Of a DNA stretch of 43,825 nucleotides, positions 8,225-15,235 are shown piece by piece. The notes under the pieces were generated by a model. That model searched no databases, had not been told where the DNA came from, and was given only the letters and a program-made list of their open reading frames with translations. The stretch is from NCBI GenBank assembly GCA_019359595.1, contig JAHHGZ010000056.1, positions 1-43,825 on the forward strand. Reading direction: 5' to 3'. Within the stretch, counting starts at the first letter, position 1. The number at the start of each line of letters is the position of its first letter. Source of the DNA: Cyanomargarita calcarea GSE-NOS-MK-12-04C (GTDB lineage Bacteria > Cyanobacteriota > Cyanobacteriia > Cyanobacteriales > Nostocaceae). Position numbers and translations under genes: made by a program.

Positions 8225-8343
8225 CATTTTGCCGCCGAACTGTCACACATCAGCAAAACCCAAAAAAGTAGTAGATAATACCTACAAAAAACGTAATACC
8301 GTTTCTTTGTGAAGCTGCATATATTAACCCCCGGCTACGCCGT

Positions 8344-8362
8344 CCCCCCTTGCCAAGGGGGG
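8344..8362. repeat. GC-rich hairpin repeat (CCCCCCTT / AAGGGGGG)
   Basis: A perfect 8-bp stem with a GCC loop, embedded in CCCCCGGCTACGCCGT upstream and ACTACAGGGGGGTCTTG downstream. This is a dispersed palindrome type common between Nostoc genes. It sits in the 448-bp gap between yajQ and the GST gene. Confidence 0.55.
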
Positions 8363-8471
8363 ACTACAGGGGGGTCTTGATTATGTGCATCTTCATACAA
8401 AATTGGTATAAGTAGGTAAGTTCACAAACCATTCCCAATCAAAATAAATGGTGTCAAACTAAATAAATTTT

Positions 8472-8565
8472 TCACCCATCTAACTCCGACATCAAATCGG
8501 CAACAGAACCGCGTCTAACCTTACCTTGTTCATAATCTGATGTAGCTTGTGCAACTTCCTTTATT
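8472..8565 (-). pseudogene. 3' remnant of a small antitoxin-like gene
   Basis: On the minus strand an open stretch reads KEVAQATSDYEQGKVRRG then SVADLMSELDG and a TGA at 8474-8472. It overlaps the end of the GST gene by a base or two in another frame and has no start codon, so only the last ~30 codons of a gene remain. The motif (charged helix, then G-x-V-x-D-L-M-x-E-L) resembles C-termini of small cyanobacterial antitoxin-type proteins. Family assignment is tentative. Confidence 0.4.
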
Positions 8566-9121
8566 AGCTGCCAGAACCCATACCTTTCTGAAACGCCGGA
8601 CGCTCACTCATTTGCTTGATGTAGTTCAAAATCGCTGGGTAAGCGCTTAAATCTAGCTTCAGCATCATCGGAATAAAAGCGAGGACAGAACCCACTGCCA
8701 CATCAGCAACACTAAATTTATTGCCTAGTATAAATGGTTGCTCCCCAAGAATTTTATCTAGGGGAGGCATCAGGTGCAGCATTTCCTTTTCTCGACTGCT
8801 TTCCACAAATATCCCTGTAGCTAGAGTGGAATTGCCAAATAACACCCACTGTGAAATTTTTCCGCGTTCCTCTGGGGAGTGATTAACTTTGCCATACTTC
8901 TCGGCGAGATACAGTAAAATCGCTCCAGATTCCCAAAGCTGGAAATCGCCATCGACAATTGCCGGAACTTTTCCCATTGGGTTAATTGCCAAAAAATCAG
9001 GCTGCCGATGTTCTCCAGCTTGCATATCAAGTTTGACAAATTCGTAGGGAATTTCCATTTCTTCGAGATACCACCGGACAATTGAGGCACGACTCATCGC
9101 GCCACCGTATAGTTTCAGCAT
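8564..9121 (-). CDS. Glutathione S-transferase family protein
   Basis: A 185-residue cytosolic GST-fold protein. The thioredoxin-like domain (1-77) shows MLKLYGGAMSRASIVRWYLEE with Ser9/Ser12 at the glutathione site, NPMGKVPAIVD carrying the cis-proline, and ESGAILLYLAEKYG, the gamma-glutamyl binding motif. The helical C-terminal domain (about 85-180), including the conserved FILGNKFSVADVAVGSVLAF capping motif, is shorter than in typical 200-220-residue GSTs. The start at ATG 9121 fits the family. The substrate is unknown; conjugation or thiol peroxidase roles are possible. A heptamer array separates it from the upstream gene. Confidence 0.85.
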   Translation of the reverse strand: MLKLYGGAMSRASIVRWYLEEMEIPYEFVKLDMQAGEHRQPDFLAINPMGKVPAIVDGDFQLWESGAILLYLAEKYGKVNHSPEERGKISQWVLFGNSTLATGIFVESSREKEMLHLMPPLDKILGEQPFILGNKFSVADVAVGSVLAFIPMMLKLDLSAYPAILNYIKQMSERPAFQKGMGSGS

Positions 9122-9141
9122 AATTAGCGATTGGTTAGTTG

Positions 9142-9176
9142 TTAGGAGTTAGGAGTTAGGAGTTAGGAGTTAGGAG
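9142..9176. repeat. Heptamer tandem repeat (TTAGGAG)x5
   Basis: Five perfect TTAGGAG units just upstream of the GST start. The same unit recurs as three copies at 12158-12178 and in diverged form near 33168-33246. Confidence 0.85.
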
Positions 9177-9215
9177 TTGGTGGACAACTAACAAATAACA
9201 ACTAATAAATAACAC

Positions 9216-9680
9216 TTAAAGAACTTTATGAGTATGCGAGTGTTGTTTCACATTGTCTTCTTTGGTGACGACTCGTGCGACATTCAGCACGCGCTTGCGT
9301 TCGGTAGAATACTTGAAATCGGCGTGGGTGGTGCCCACAGGAATGAAGGATTTGGCTGATTCCCGACGTTTGTAGGTGCGGGCAGATGAAAATGCTCTTA
9401 ACAAAAATTCTTCACCAAACTGAGCCGTAGAAGGAAAATCGGCTGGAATTTGGGGTTCATCATTCGTAAGCAATGCTCCCAAAGTTGTGGCATAAGCGAG
9501 TTTATAGGAAGTGGGAATCCCTTTAAGTATTGCTTCTAAAGCCGCTGAGGGAATAGGTTCTATCACTTCGACGCTCATTACTTCTCCCTCTTCTTTGATA
9601 AAGCAAGTCGCTAAACCAACAACGATGTAATCGTCTGCTGTCAAATCAGGTGCATTAGGATAAGAAATTGCTGTTGCCAT
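9216..9680 (-). CDS. Conserved-looking cyanobacterial protein of unknown function
   Basis: A 154-residue soluble protein from ATG 9680. It begins MATAISYPNAPDLTADDYIVVGLATCF, has an acidic region EGEVMSVEVIEPIPSAALEAILKGIPTSYKLAY (about 32-64), then a basic half with FSSARTYKRRESAKSF and FKYSTERKRVLNVARVV, and a His-containing tail HSHTHKVL. There is no signal peptide or membrane segment. I do not recognise a domain. The clean frame and cyanobacterial codon use support a real gene. The nearest neighbour on this strand is the GST gene, but 94 bp and a repeat array separate them. Confidence 0.7.
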   Translation of the reverse strand: MATAISYPNAPDLTADDYIVVGLATCFIKEEGEVMSVEVIEPIPSAALEAILKGIPTSYKLAYATTLGALLTNDEPQIPADFPSTAQFGEEFLLRAFSSARTYKRRESAKSFIPVGTTHADFKYSTERKRVLNVARVVTKEDNVKQHSHTHKVL

Positions 9681-10161
9681 AATAAAATTTTCTCAAAAAA
9701 TAGTTGGGAGTGGGGAATCGGGAAATGGAGAGATGGAGAAAGGAATTAATTCTTTACCTTTTAGCCTACTCCCTACTCCCCATTTTCTAGTAAACGCCTT
9801 TTTGGCATTCTACCAATTTGTCGCCGCTTCTACTTGACTAGTGGTTCATTTCATTAATAAGGGGGCTTTTGAATCGCACCCCTCGAAATTAATGTGGCGG
9901 ACTACTAGTCTTTTAGATTGATATTTGCTGTTTTCTGGAATTCGACTTTGGGATGAAGTATCTATTACTGGAATGTATGTAGGGTGTTAAGAGTCGGCTT
10001 ACCGCAAGCGCCAGAATGCATTTGTTGCGGTAGGTTACAATCTAGTCGATACTTGTATTTAGTATTAATAGACACCTAAAAAAGTGACACAGGGTGGGAA
10101 CCGCGATTCCCGCTAAAACTATAAGTTTATCCTAAAGAGCAAGCAGTTCAGGCAGGACGAT
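9681..10161. other. Intergenic region holding a small palindromic element
   Basis: About 480 bp. Apart from the 75-bp inverted-repeat element at 9836-9910 it holds CGCAAGCGCCAG-type repeat words near 10002-10015 and a short GGGAA/TTCCC hairpin (10097-10112) upstream of the TPR gene. No ORF with protein-like composition was found. Confidence 0.4.
9836..9910. mobile_element. MITE-like 75-bp element with terminal inverted repeats
   Basis: Begins GACTAGTGGTTC and ends GGACTACTAGTC (10 of 12 positions complementary). Inside it, CATTAAT near the left end faces ATTAATG near the right end, and AGGGGG faces ACCCCT. It is too short to encode anything. Such CTAGT-bounded palindromes occur as dispersed non-autonomous elements in Nostoc genomes; the transposase family is not identifiable here. 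Confidence 0.5.
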
Positions 10162-10869
10162 ATGAACAGTTACTCATTATTTTCATCTGGAGACGAGAAA
10201 ATTCACCGATACAAGGCTGTTGTAAATACTACATTTGAGCGGCAAAAGCTTTGGCAGCATGAACGTAATGCCACTGCGGACGATGACAGCTATTTACGCT
10301 CTAGTGCTTTGCAGTCTGCCAAAGAAGGAAATTATGTCGAAGCGATCGCTCTACTCAACCAATTAATTCACTGCTATCCCGACAACGCGATTGATTACAA
10401 TAATCGCGGACTGATTTATTTTCAATGTGGTGAGTCGCAAAAAGCTTTTATTGATTACAACACAGCATTGCAACTAAATCCTAAATTGGCTCCTGCTTAT
10501 AACAATCGTGCCAATTATTATGCTGCTTGTGGAGAATTACACAGTGCGATCGAAGATTACGATCGAGCGCTGGATTTAAATCCTAGTCACGTCCGTGCTT
10601 GGGTCAACCGGGGTATTACTCTGCGTGATTTGGACCAATACCAGGAGGCTATTGATAATTTCGAGATAGCACTGCTTTTCGGTCAGCTATTCGGGAATAT
10701 TTTGGCGGAACGAGGCAGAACCTACCATCTCTGGGGTGATTGGAATTGGGCGATCGCTGATTACCGTCATGCTCTAAATCACCTTCCTCAACACAGCACC
10801 ACTAAAGACGAGCCAGCTTCACGTTTGCGTTTACAAGTAGAAAACTGGCTGGAGGAACTGCTATCTTGA
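10162..10869 (+). CDS. Tetratricopeptide repeat protein
   Basis: A 235-residue soluble protein. After a 45-residue variable N-terminus, about four to five TPR units run from roughly residue 48 to 215; consensus pieces include AKEGNYVEAIALLNQLIHCYPDNAIDYNNRGLIYF, AFIDYNTALQLNPKLAPAYNNRANYYAACGELHSAIEDYDRALDLNPSHVRAWVNRGITL and DLDQYQEAIDNFEIAL. TPRs mediate protein-protein contacts; the partner is unknown. ATG 10162 has AGGA about six bases upstream. Many similar short TPR proteins exist in cyanobacteria, some tied to photosystem or pilus assembly, so no specific role is claimed. Confidence 0.88.
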   Translation: MNSYSLFSSGDEKIHRYKAVVNTTFERQKLWQHERNATADDDSYLRSSALQSAKEGNYVEAIALLNQLIHCYPDNAIDYNNRGLIYFQCGESQKAFIDYNTALQLNPKLAPAYNNRANYYAACGELHSAIEDYDRALDLNPSHVRAWVNRGITLRDLDQYQEAIDNFEIALLFGQLFGNILAERGRTYHLWGDWNWAIADYRHALNHLPQHSTTKDEPASRLRLQVENWLEELLS

Positions 10870-11155
10870 AAATCGGAGAAAGGGGAAGAAATGTTTTTAT
10901 TCTCTGTTGTGTAATGTGTTTCCCTTGGATTTCTATCTTGAAAATGGGAAGTAGGGAATGGATAAATCCAATCTTGTTAAATTCAAAAACAAAATTTTCG
11001 CTTCCTCCCTGTTTCTTTGGCGCTTTTTTTTATCTAGCTAACGACTAATAGATGATAACTATATAGCTTTGAAATGATTAGCTATTAACTATTAGCTGTT
11101 AGCAAATTATTTTGTAAAAACGTTCAGTATTTATACGCAAGTGCTATAGTTGATT

Positions 11156-11569
11156 CTAAGGAGATGAATCTGGTTGTTGAACTGTAGCTTCATTGCCATC
11201 CTTGTTCAACACGATATGACGCTGGCTGGGGTCAAATCTATTTCCTTGTTGTTGCATAATACTTTTAGCTTGGCGCGGGTCGAAATTGTGGCTAAATTCC
11301 GACTTCAAGCTATCTACCCGTCCTTGCATCAGTTTGACTTCAGTACGGATATCTCGCAACTTTTCTTGTTGCGACCAGTGATTTGGCAAAAGTTGTACTA
11401 AAGCGGATGATGCGACGGCACAGATGGCTAAGTTGACCACTATTTTGGTTGTGGTCTCAACTGCCATAATCTGGTAAGAACGTTGGCGTAGCTTGCGATG
11501 AGGTCGAGAAACAACCCGAGGTTTCTGTGTAGGTTGTAGCTCTTTTCTTGGCGGCTGAATTGCATTCAT
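11156..11569 (-). CDS. Small single-span membrane protein with coiled coil, unknown function
   Basis: A 137-residue protein with a basic N-terminal tail (1-33, rich in P, R and K), one membrane helix (about 38-62, KIVVNLAICAVASSALVQLL), then a short coiled coil (about 66-95, WSQQEKLRDIRTEVKLMQGRVDSLKSEF) and a polar C-terminus. This type II topology is like FtsL/DivIC division proteins, but there is no sequence signature to name it. It starts at ATG 11569. It is convergent with the TPR gene and lies on the same strand as psaM, 290 bp downstream of it. Confidence 0.7.
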   Translation of the reverse strand: MNAIQPPRKELQPTQKPRVVSRPHRKLRQRSYQIMAVETTTKIVVNLAICAVASSALVQLLPNHWSQQEKLRDIRTEVKLMQGRVDSLKSEFSHNFDPRQAKSIMQQQGNRFDPSQRHIVLNKDGNEATVQQPDSSP

Positions 11570-11797
11570 GATATTTAAAATAACCTCGCTGAACTAAAGG
11601 GACGTAATAATTACGGTTTTATTTAGCTGCCATGTTACTTCATTTCTTCGGAATTGATACACGTATGTTAGCAGTAAAAAATAAACCTGGCATATTTCAG
11701 TGTTTGTTTTCTAACGATTTACGGTATTAAACCGCAATCGTCCGGAAACTACTTACACTACTGAGTGCCAGGAATAATTTTTGGGCATTGGGTAGAA

Positions 11798-11837
11798 GGA
11801 AGGGGTAAAGAGGAAGGATTAATTCCTTTGCCCTTCC
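11798..11837 (-). terminator. Imperfect hairpin downstream of psaM
   Basis: GGAAGGG (11798-11804) pairs with CCCTTCC (11831-11837), and AGGAA (11811-11815) with TTCCT (11823-11827), with a small internal loop between. It lies 22-61 bp past the psaM stop and may end that short transcript. Confidence 0.4.
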
Positions 11838-11858
11838 CCCAATTGGTATGAGAGTGGC

Positions 11859-11954
11859 TTATTTGTAAAGTTCTGTTGCCAACCGCCAAGCGAGAACGCC
11901 TGGAATCAGAGCCACAACCAGAGCAATGTACACTTGAGTATCTGATATAGACAT
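11859..11954 (-). CDS. psaM: Photosystem I reaction centre subunit XII (PsaM)
   Basis: A 31-residue single-span thylakoid membrane protein that helps stabilise the photosystem I trimer. Translation of the minus strand from ATG 11954 gives MSISDTQVYIALVVALIPGV followed by LAWRLATELYK and TAA at 11861-11859. The start MSIS, the helix LVVALIPGVLAWRL and the end STELYK/ATELYK type are diagnostic, and 31 residues is the expected length. A strong GGAGG lies 9 bases upstream (11964-11968). It is a short gene easily missed by ORF callers. It has its own leader and a probable hairpin downstream. Confidence 0.95.
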   Translation of the reverse strand: MSISDTQVYIALVVALIPGVLAWRLATELYK

Positions 11955-12157
11955 GGTTTGAAACCTCCAATTTCAACAGATTTTCAACAGTTCGTTTACT
12001 ACTTTTCGCACTCATTGCCTTTGTTGGGGAATAGCTTGTTACAAAAAGTAGTCTAATTTTAACGCTCGTAAGAAGGAAGAAGTCTTATTTCTTCTTCCAA
12101 AACGGGTTTAAGTCCCCAACAATTGCAGGAATTCCTTCAACATCCATTTTTTAAGGG

Positions 12158-12178
12158 TTAGGAGTTAGGAGTTAGGAG
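12158..12178. repeat. Heptamer tandem repeat (TTAGGAG)x3
   Basis: Three perfect units, the same sequence as the array at 9142-9176, 37 bp upstream of the sugar kinase start. Confidence 0.75.
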
Positions 12179-12215
12179 TTAAAAGTCAAGAAGTTTTATA
12201 AAAAGTTACAAAAGT

Positions 12216-13484
12216 ATGGATTTGTATTTGGGTATAGATTTTGGGACTTCTGGCGCAAGGGGTGCGGTGATTGATGAGTTCGGGAGTCTGCTATTTGAGG
12301 CGCGATATCCGTTCTCCATGCCACAGAAGAGGTTAGATGAAGCCTTTGTACATTCTGAGTGGCGAAAAGCATTGTTTGCCCTTTTAGAGCAAATTTCAGG
12401 GGAATTGCGGCGAAACATTAGGGCGATCGCTATCAATGGGACTTCTGCTACTGTCCTATTGTGCGATGCCGTTGGTGAGCCTGTGGATGCACCGCTATTT
12501 TACAACGATGCTCGGGGTGCAGTGATGCTGGAAAGGTTGCGGGGTGTGGCACCGGAGAATCATACTGTATTAAGCGCTACGTCGAGCCTTGTCAAACTTC
12601 TATGGATGTCACAGTTACCTTCTTTTAGCAAAGCTAGATATTTGCTGCATCAAGCTGACTGGATGGCGTTTTTGTTGCATGGGCAGTTGGGTATTAGCGA
12701 TTACCACAATGCTTTGAAGCTTGGTTACGATGTGCTCGAGTTGAAGTATCCAGAATGGTTGGAGAATCTGCAAATACCAATTCAACTACCAAAAGTATTA
12801 ACTCCTGGTACACCCATTGCTGAATTAAAAGCTGAGATTGCGGCTAAATTTGGTTTACCCTCGTCTTGCTTGGTATGTGCGGGAACTACTGATAGTATTG
12901 CCGCATTTCTTGCCAGTGGTGCAAAGCATCCTGGGGAAGCGGTGACATCGCTCGGTTCAACTTTGGCGTTAAAACTTTTGAGTCGTACCCGTGTAGAAGA
13001 TTCAAGGTACGGCATTTATAGCCACCGCTTGGGGGATTTATGGTTAACTGGGGGTGCTTCTAATACTGGTGGTGGAGTTTTGCGGCATTTTTTTAGCAAC
13101 TCTGAGTTAGTAAAGTTGAGTCGGGAAATTGATCCACGAAAAACTAGCTCGTTAGATTATTATCCTTTGTTGAAACCTGGAGAGCGTTTTCCGAGTGGCG
13201 ATCCGAATTTACTGCCACGATTGGAACCGCGACCCAATAATGATGTAGAATTTTTGCACGGTTTGTTAGAAGCGATCGCCCGGATTGAAGCAAGGGGTTA
13301 TGAATTATTGGTTATTTTGGGGGCCGATAAGTTAAGTCGTGTTTACACTGCTGGTGGTGGTGCGGCGAATGAGGCATGGACAGCGATTCGGGGTAAGTAT
13401 TTGGAAGTGAATGTAGTGCGTTCTGGGAATACCGAAGCAGCTTATGGGACGGCTCTTTTGGCGATGCGGGGTTTGGTTTTTTGA
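12216..13484 (+). CDS. FGGY-family carbohydrate kinase (D-ribulose kinase-like)
   Basis: ATP-dependent cytosolic sugar kinase of 422 residues, shorter than the ~500 of glycerol or xylulose kinases, as in the cyanobacterial/plant group that includes the characterised D-ribulose kinases of Synechococcus and Arabidopsis. Motifs: LGIDFGTSGARGAVID (4-19, phosphate 1), AINGTSATVLLCD (69-81), LLHQADWMAFLLHG, CAGTTDSIAAFLASGA (223-238, catalytic Asp in TTD), GGASNTGGGVLR (about 279-290) and the adenosine loop YTAGGGAANEAWTAIRGKYL (373-392). The substrate is inferred from subfamily size and motifs, not proven. ATG 12216 lacks a clear Shine-Dalgarno. It is monocistronic; upstream lie heptamer repeats and psaM on the other strand. 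Confidence 0.85.
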   Translation: MDLYLGIDFGTSGARGAVIDEFGSLLFEARYPFSMPQKRLDEAFVHSEWRKALFALLEQISGELRRNIRAIAINGTSATVLLCDAVGEPVDAPLFYNDARGAVMLERLRGVAPENHTVLSATSSLVKLLWMSQLPSFSKARYLLHQADWMAFLLHGQLGISDYHNALKLGYDVLELKYPEWLENLQIPIQLPKVLTPGTPIAELKAEIAAKFGLPSSCLVCAGTTDSIAAFLASGAKHPGEAVTSLGSTLALKLLSRTRVEDSRYGIYSHRLGDLWLTGGASNTGGGVLRHFFSNSELVKLSREIDPRKTSSLDYYPLLKPGERFPSGDPNLLPRLEPRPNNDVEFLHGLLEAIARIEARGYELLVILGADKLSRVYTAGGGAANEAWTAIRGKYLEVNVVRSGNTEAAYGTALLAMRGLVF

Positions 13485-13681
13485 GCGTGCGATATGAATA
13501 ATATTTTTTTAATTAACCGCGATAGGCGCTGAACGCCTTCTTGGAGGGTAGACGCAATAGGCGCTGAGTCGCAAGCGTCCCGTCAGGGATACGCCTGGAG
13601 TTTCGGTAGGACGCGAAGCACGAAAACAGAGAGATATGGGTAATTTTGTAGTGCTTCGGAAGTAAGATTTTTATTTTTATT

Positions 13682-13709
13682 CCCCTTCTCCCAAGTTTGG
13701 GAGAAGGGG
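13682..13709. repeat. 12-bp perfect hairpin (CCCCTTCTCCCA / TGGGAGAAGGGG)
   Basis: A perfect stem with a 4-nt AGTT loop in the 245-bp gap between the convergent kinase and zinc-ribbon genes. The flanks (13519-13610) hold GCGCTGAACGCC and GATAGGCGCTG words, also repetitive. Dispersed palindromes of this form are common in cyanobacteria; it could also act as a bidirectional terminator. Confidence 0.55.
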
Positions 13710-13729
13710 CTAGGGGATGAGGGCAAATA

Positions 13730-13912
13730 TCACTTTTTCTTTGCCTTCCAAGTTCCCCCATAGACGTAAAACGGGTTATCTTGACTCACTTGTTGCCAAC
13801 ATTGCTGACAAACAAAAACCCAATTTCCACCTTCTTGATATTTCACCCTAAATAAAATCGGTGCAGCCAGACTGCACCGATTACATGGTTTAATTCTATT
13901 TGAACGTCCCAT
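13730..13912 (-). CDS. Small zinc-ribbon-type protein, unknown function
   Basis: A 60-residue protein with two CxxC knuckles: CNRC (about 10-13) and CQQC (about 35-38), separated by RVKYQEGGNWVFV, then DNPFYVYGGTWKAKKK. The spacing suits a treble-clef or zinc-ribbon fold, so metal binding and contact with nucleic acid or protein are likely (inference). Three start codons lie in a row (GTG 13918, ATG 13915, ATG 13912); I prefer the last because MGRSN looks like the natural N-terminus. It follows the PIN-TRAM gene on the same strand with essentially no gap, so the two are probably co-translated. Confidence 0.75.
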   Translation of the reverse strand: MGRSNRIKPCNRCSLAAPILFRVKYQEGGNWVFVCQQCWQQVSQDNPFYVYGGTWKAKKK

Positions 13913-13918
13913 CATCAC

Positions 13919-14995
13919 CTATGCAAATGCAGAAGCTTGGGGTTTGGCAAAAATCATCCGTCCGGCAGTGGTCTGTAAAGCACTGGTGACTACTACTCGC
14001 AATTCGCCACCTACGTAACTCCTACCTTCTTCAACAACAACCATTGTGCCATCATCAAGGTAGCCGACACCTTGGGTTGGTTCTTTACCTTCTTTGAGAA
14101 TCTTCAGGTCGAGATTATCCCCTGGTAAGTAGTTGGGACGTACAGCATTCACCAAATCATTGACGTTCAACACCGGCACTTTTTGGACGCTAGCGACTTT
14201 TGACAAGTTATAGTCATTTGTCAAGAGTGTAGCGTTAATTTCTTGGGCAAAGCGCACCAACTTAGCATCCACCGTGGCAATATCTTCATAGTCAGCTGGG
14301 TTGATGAGGATGCGATCGGGATATTGTTCTTTAATGCGGTTGAGAATTTCTAGTCCTCGCCTTCCCCGCACCCGCTTTTGGTCTTTGCTGGCATCTGCCA
14401 CTTGTTGCAATTCTTGCAAGACAAACTGTGGTACGAGAATCTGCCCTTCCAAAAACCCTGTTTCTAGTAGTGTCTCTATCCGTCCATCAATAATGCAACT
14501 GGTATCTAAAACCTTAGTATTGGCTGGTTTTAGTGTTCCTTCCACTACCATAGTTTCTACAGTATTGGGATTTAGCAAGCGCAATAATCCCCGCCCGTGG
14601 GCATCTGCTAAATTCATGCCAGTGACAGCAAAAATGATACTGCCGACAACTGCGACCAGTGGCTTAATAAACCCAAAGTCTGGCGGTATCGGAAGTAAAA
14701 ATAGCGGTGCTAGCATCAAATTCGCTACCAATAGCCCAATCACTAAACCAATAGCGCGAGTTAAGATAGCTTCTAAGGGCATTTCCTTAACTTGTGCCTC
14801 TAGGCGACGATATCCTGTTTGGAATCTTAGTCCGACTGCTCCCCCAATGATGGCGGCAAACACAGCTATAATAAAGCGTAAGGCTTCCAGATTGGTAACG
14901 CCATCTAAGGTTCCGTCGGGTAGCAAGTCAGTGCTGTAGAACCCGACTCCCGCCGCTGCCAGGATAAATGAGAAAATAATAATTGCATCAATCAT
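13919..14995 (-). CDS. PIN/TRAM domain membrane protein (YacL-like)
   Basis: A 358-residue predicted membrane-anchored nuclease-fold protein. Four hydrophobic helices occupy about 2-18, 41-58, 81-103 and 111-130. The PIN domain (about 161-285) has VLDTSCIIDGR with Asp164, QELQQVAD with Glu195, ATVDAKLVRFA with Asp243 and LLTNDYNL with Asp261, the acidic set expected for metal-dependent RNA cleavage. A TRAM domain (about 290-352, LPGDNLDLKILKEGKEPTQGVGYLDDGTMVVVE) follows and should bind RNA. The frame opens at TTG 15016, but ATG 14995 (MIDAIIIF) starts right at the first membrane helix. This is the conserved YacL/PilT-N family of cyanobacteria and Gram-positives. The adjacent zinc-ribbon gene may be a partner. 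Confidence 0.88.
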   Translation of the reverse strand: MIDAIIIFSFILAAAGVGFYSTDLLPDGTLDGVTNLEALRFIIAVFAAIIGGAVGLRFQTGYRRLEAQVKEMPLEAILTRAIGLVIGLLVANLMLAPLFLLPIPPDFGFIKPLVAVVGSIIFAVTGMNLADAHGRGLLRLLNPNTVETMVVEGTLKPANTKVLDTSCIIDGRIETLLETGFLEGQILVPQFVLQELQQVADASKDQKRVRGRRGLEILNRIKEQYPDRILINPADYEDIATVDAKLVRFAQEINATLLTNDYNLSKVASVQKVPVLNVNDLVNAVRPNYLPGDNLDLKILKEGKEPTQGVGYLDDGTMVVVEEGRSYVGGELRVVVTSALQTTAGRMIFAKPQASAFA

Positions 14996-15235
14996 GACTG
15001 TATTGTTTTCCTGCAACAGTGTTACTCGATTAAGTGAAGTAGGTCTTATATCATCGGCAATATAGATTTAGAAATATTTACAACAATTAGAATAAGAGTC
15101 TAGCTTAACCCTATCTGCAATCATTATAACTAAAGAGTTATATCCTTTATATTTTTCAGATTTTCGTTGTAAAACGATAAAAAAATCTATAAAGAAATAG
15201 AACTAATCTTGATATTTTGTAATTCTCAGTTTTGA

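Noticed and set aside
10866-11048. 60-codon frame after the TPR gene
   Set aside because: Low-complexity, Cys/Phe-rich and without a ribosome binding site; contains a duplicated TATCTTGAAAA word, so probably non-coding.
13513-13761. Minus-strand 82-codon frame
   Set aside because: It is made of dispersed palindromic repeats and overlaps the zinc-ribbon gene.
14301-14939. Plus-strand 212-codon frame inside the PIN-TRAM gene
   Set aside because: Antisense shadow of a protein with clear PIN and TRAM motifs; its own sequence is Ser/Ala/Lys-rich with no domain pattern.
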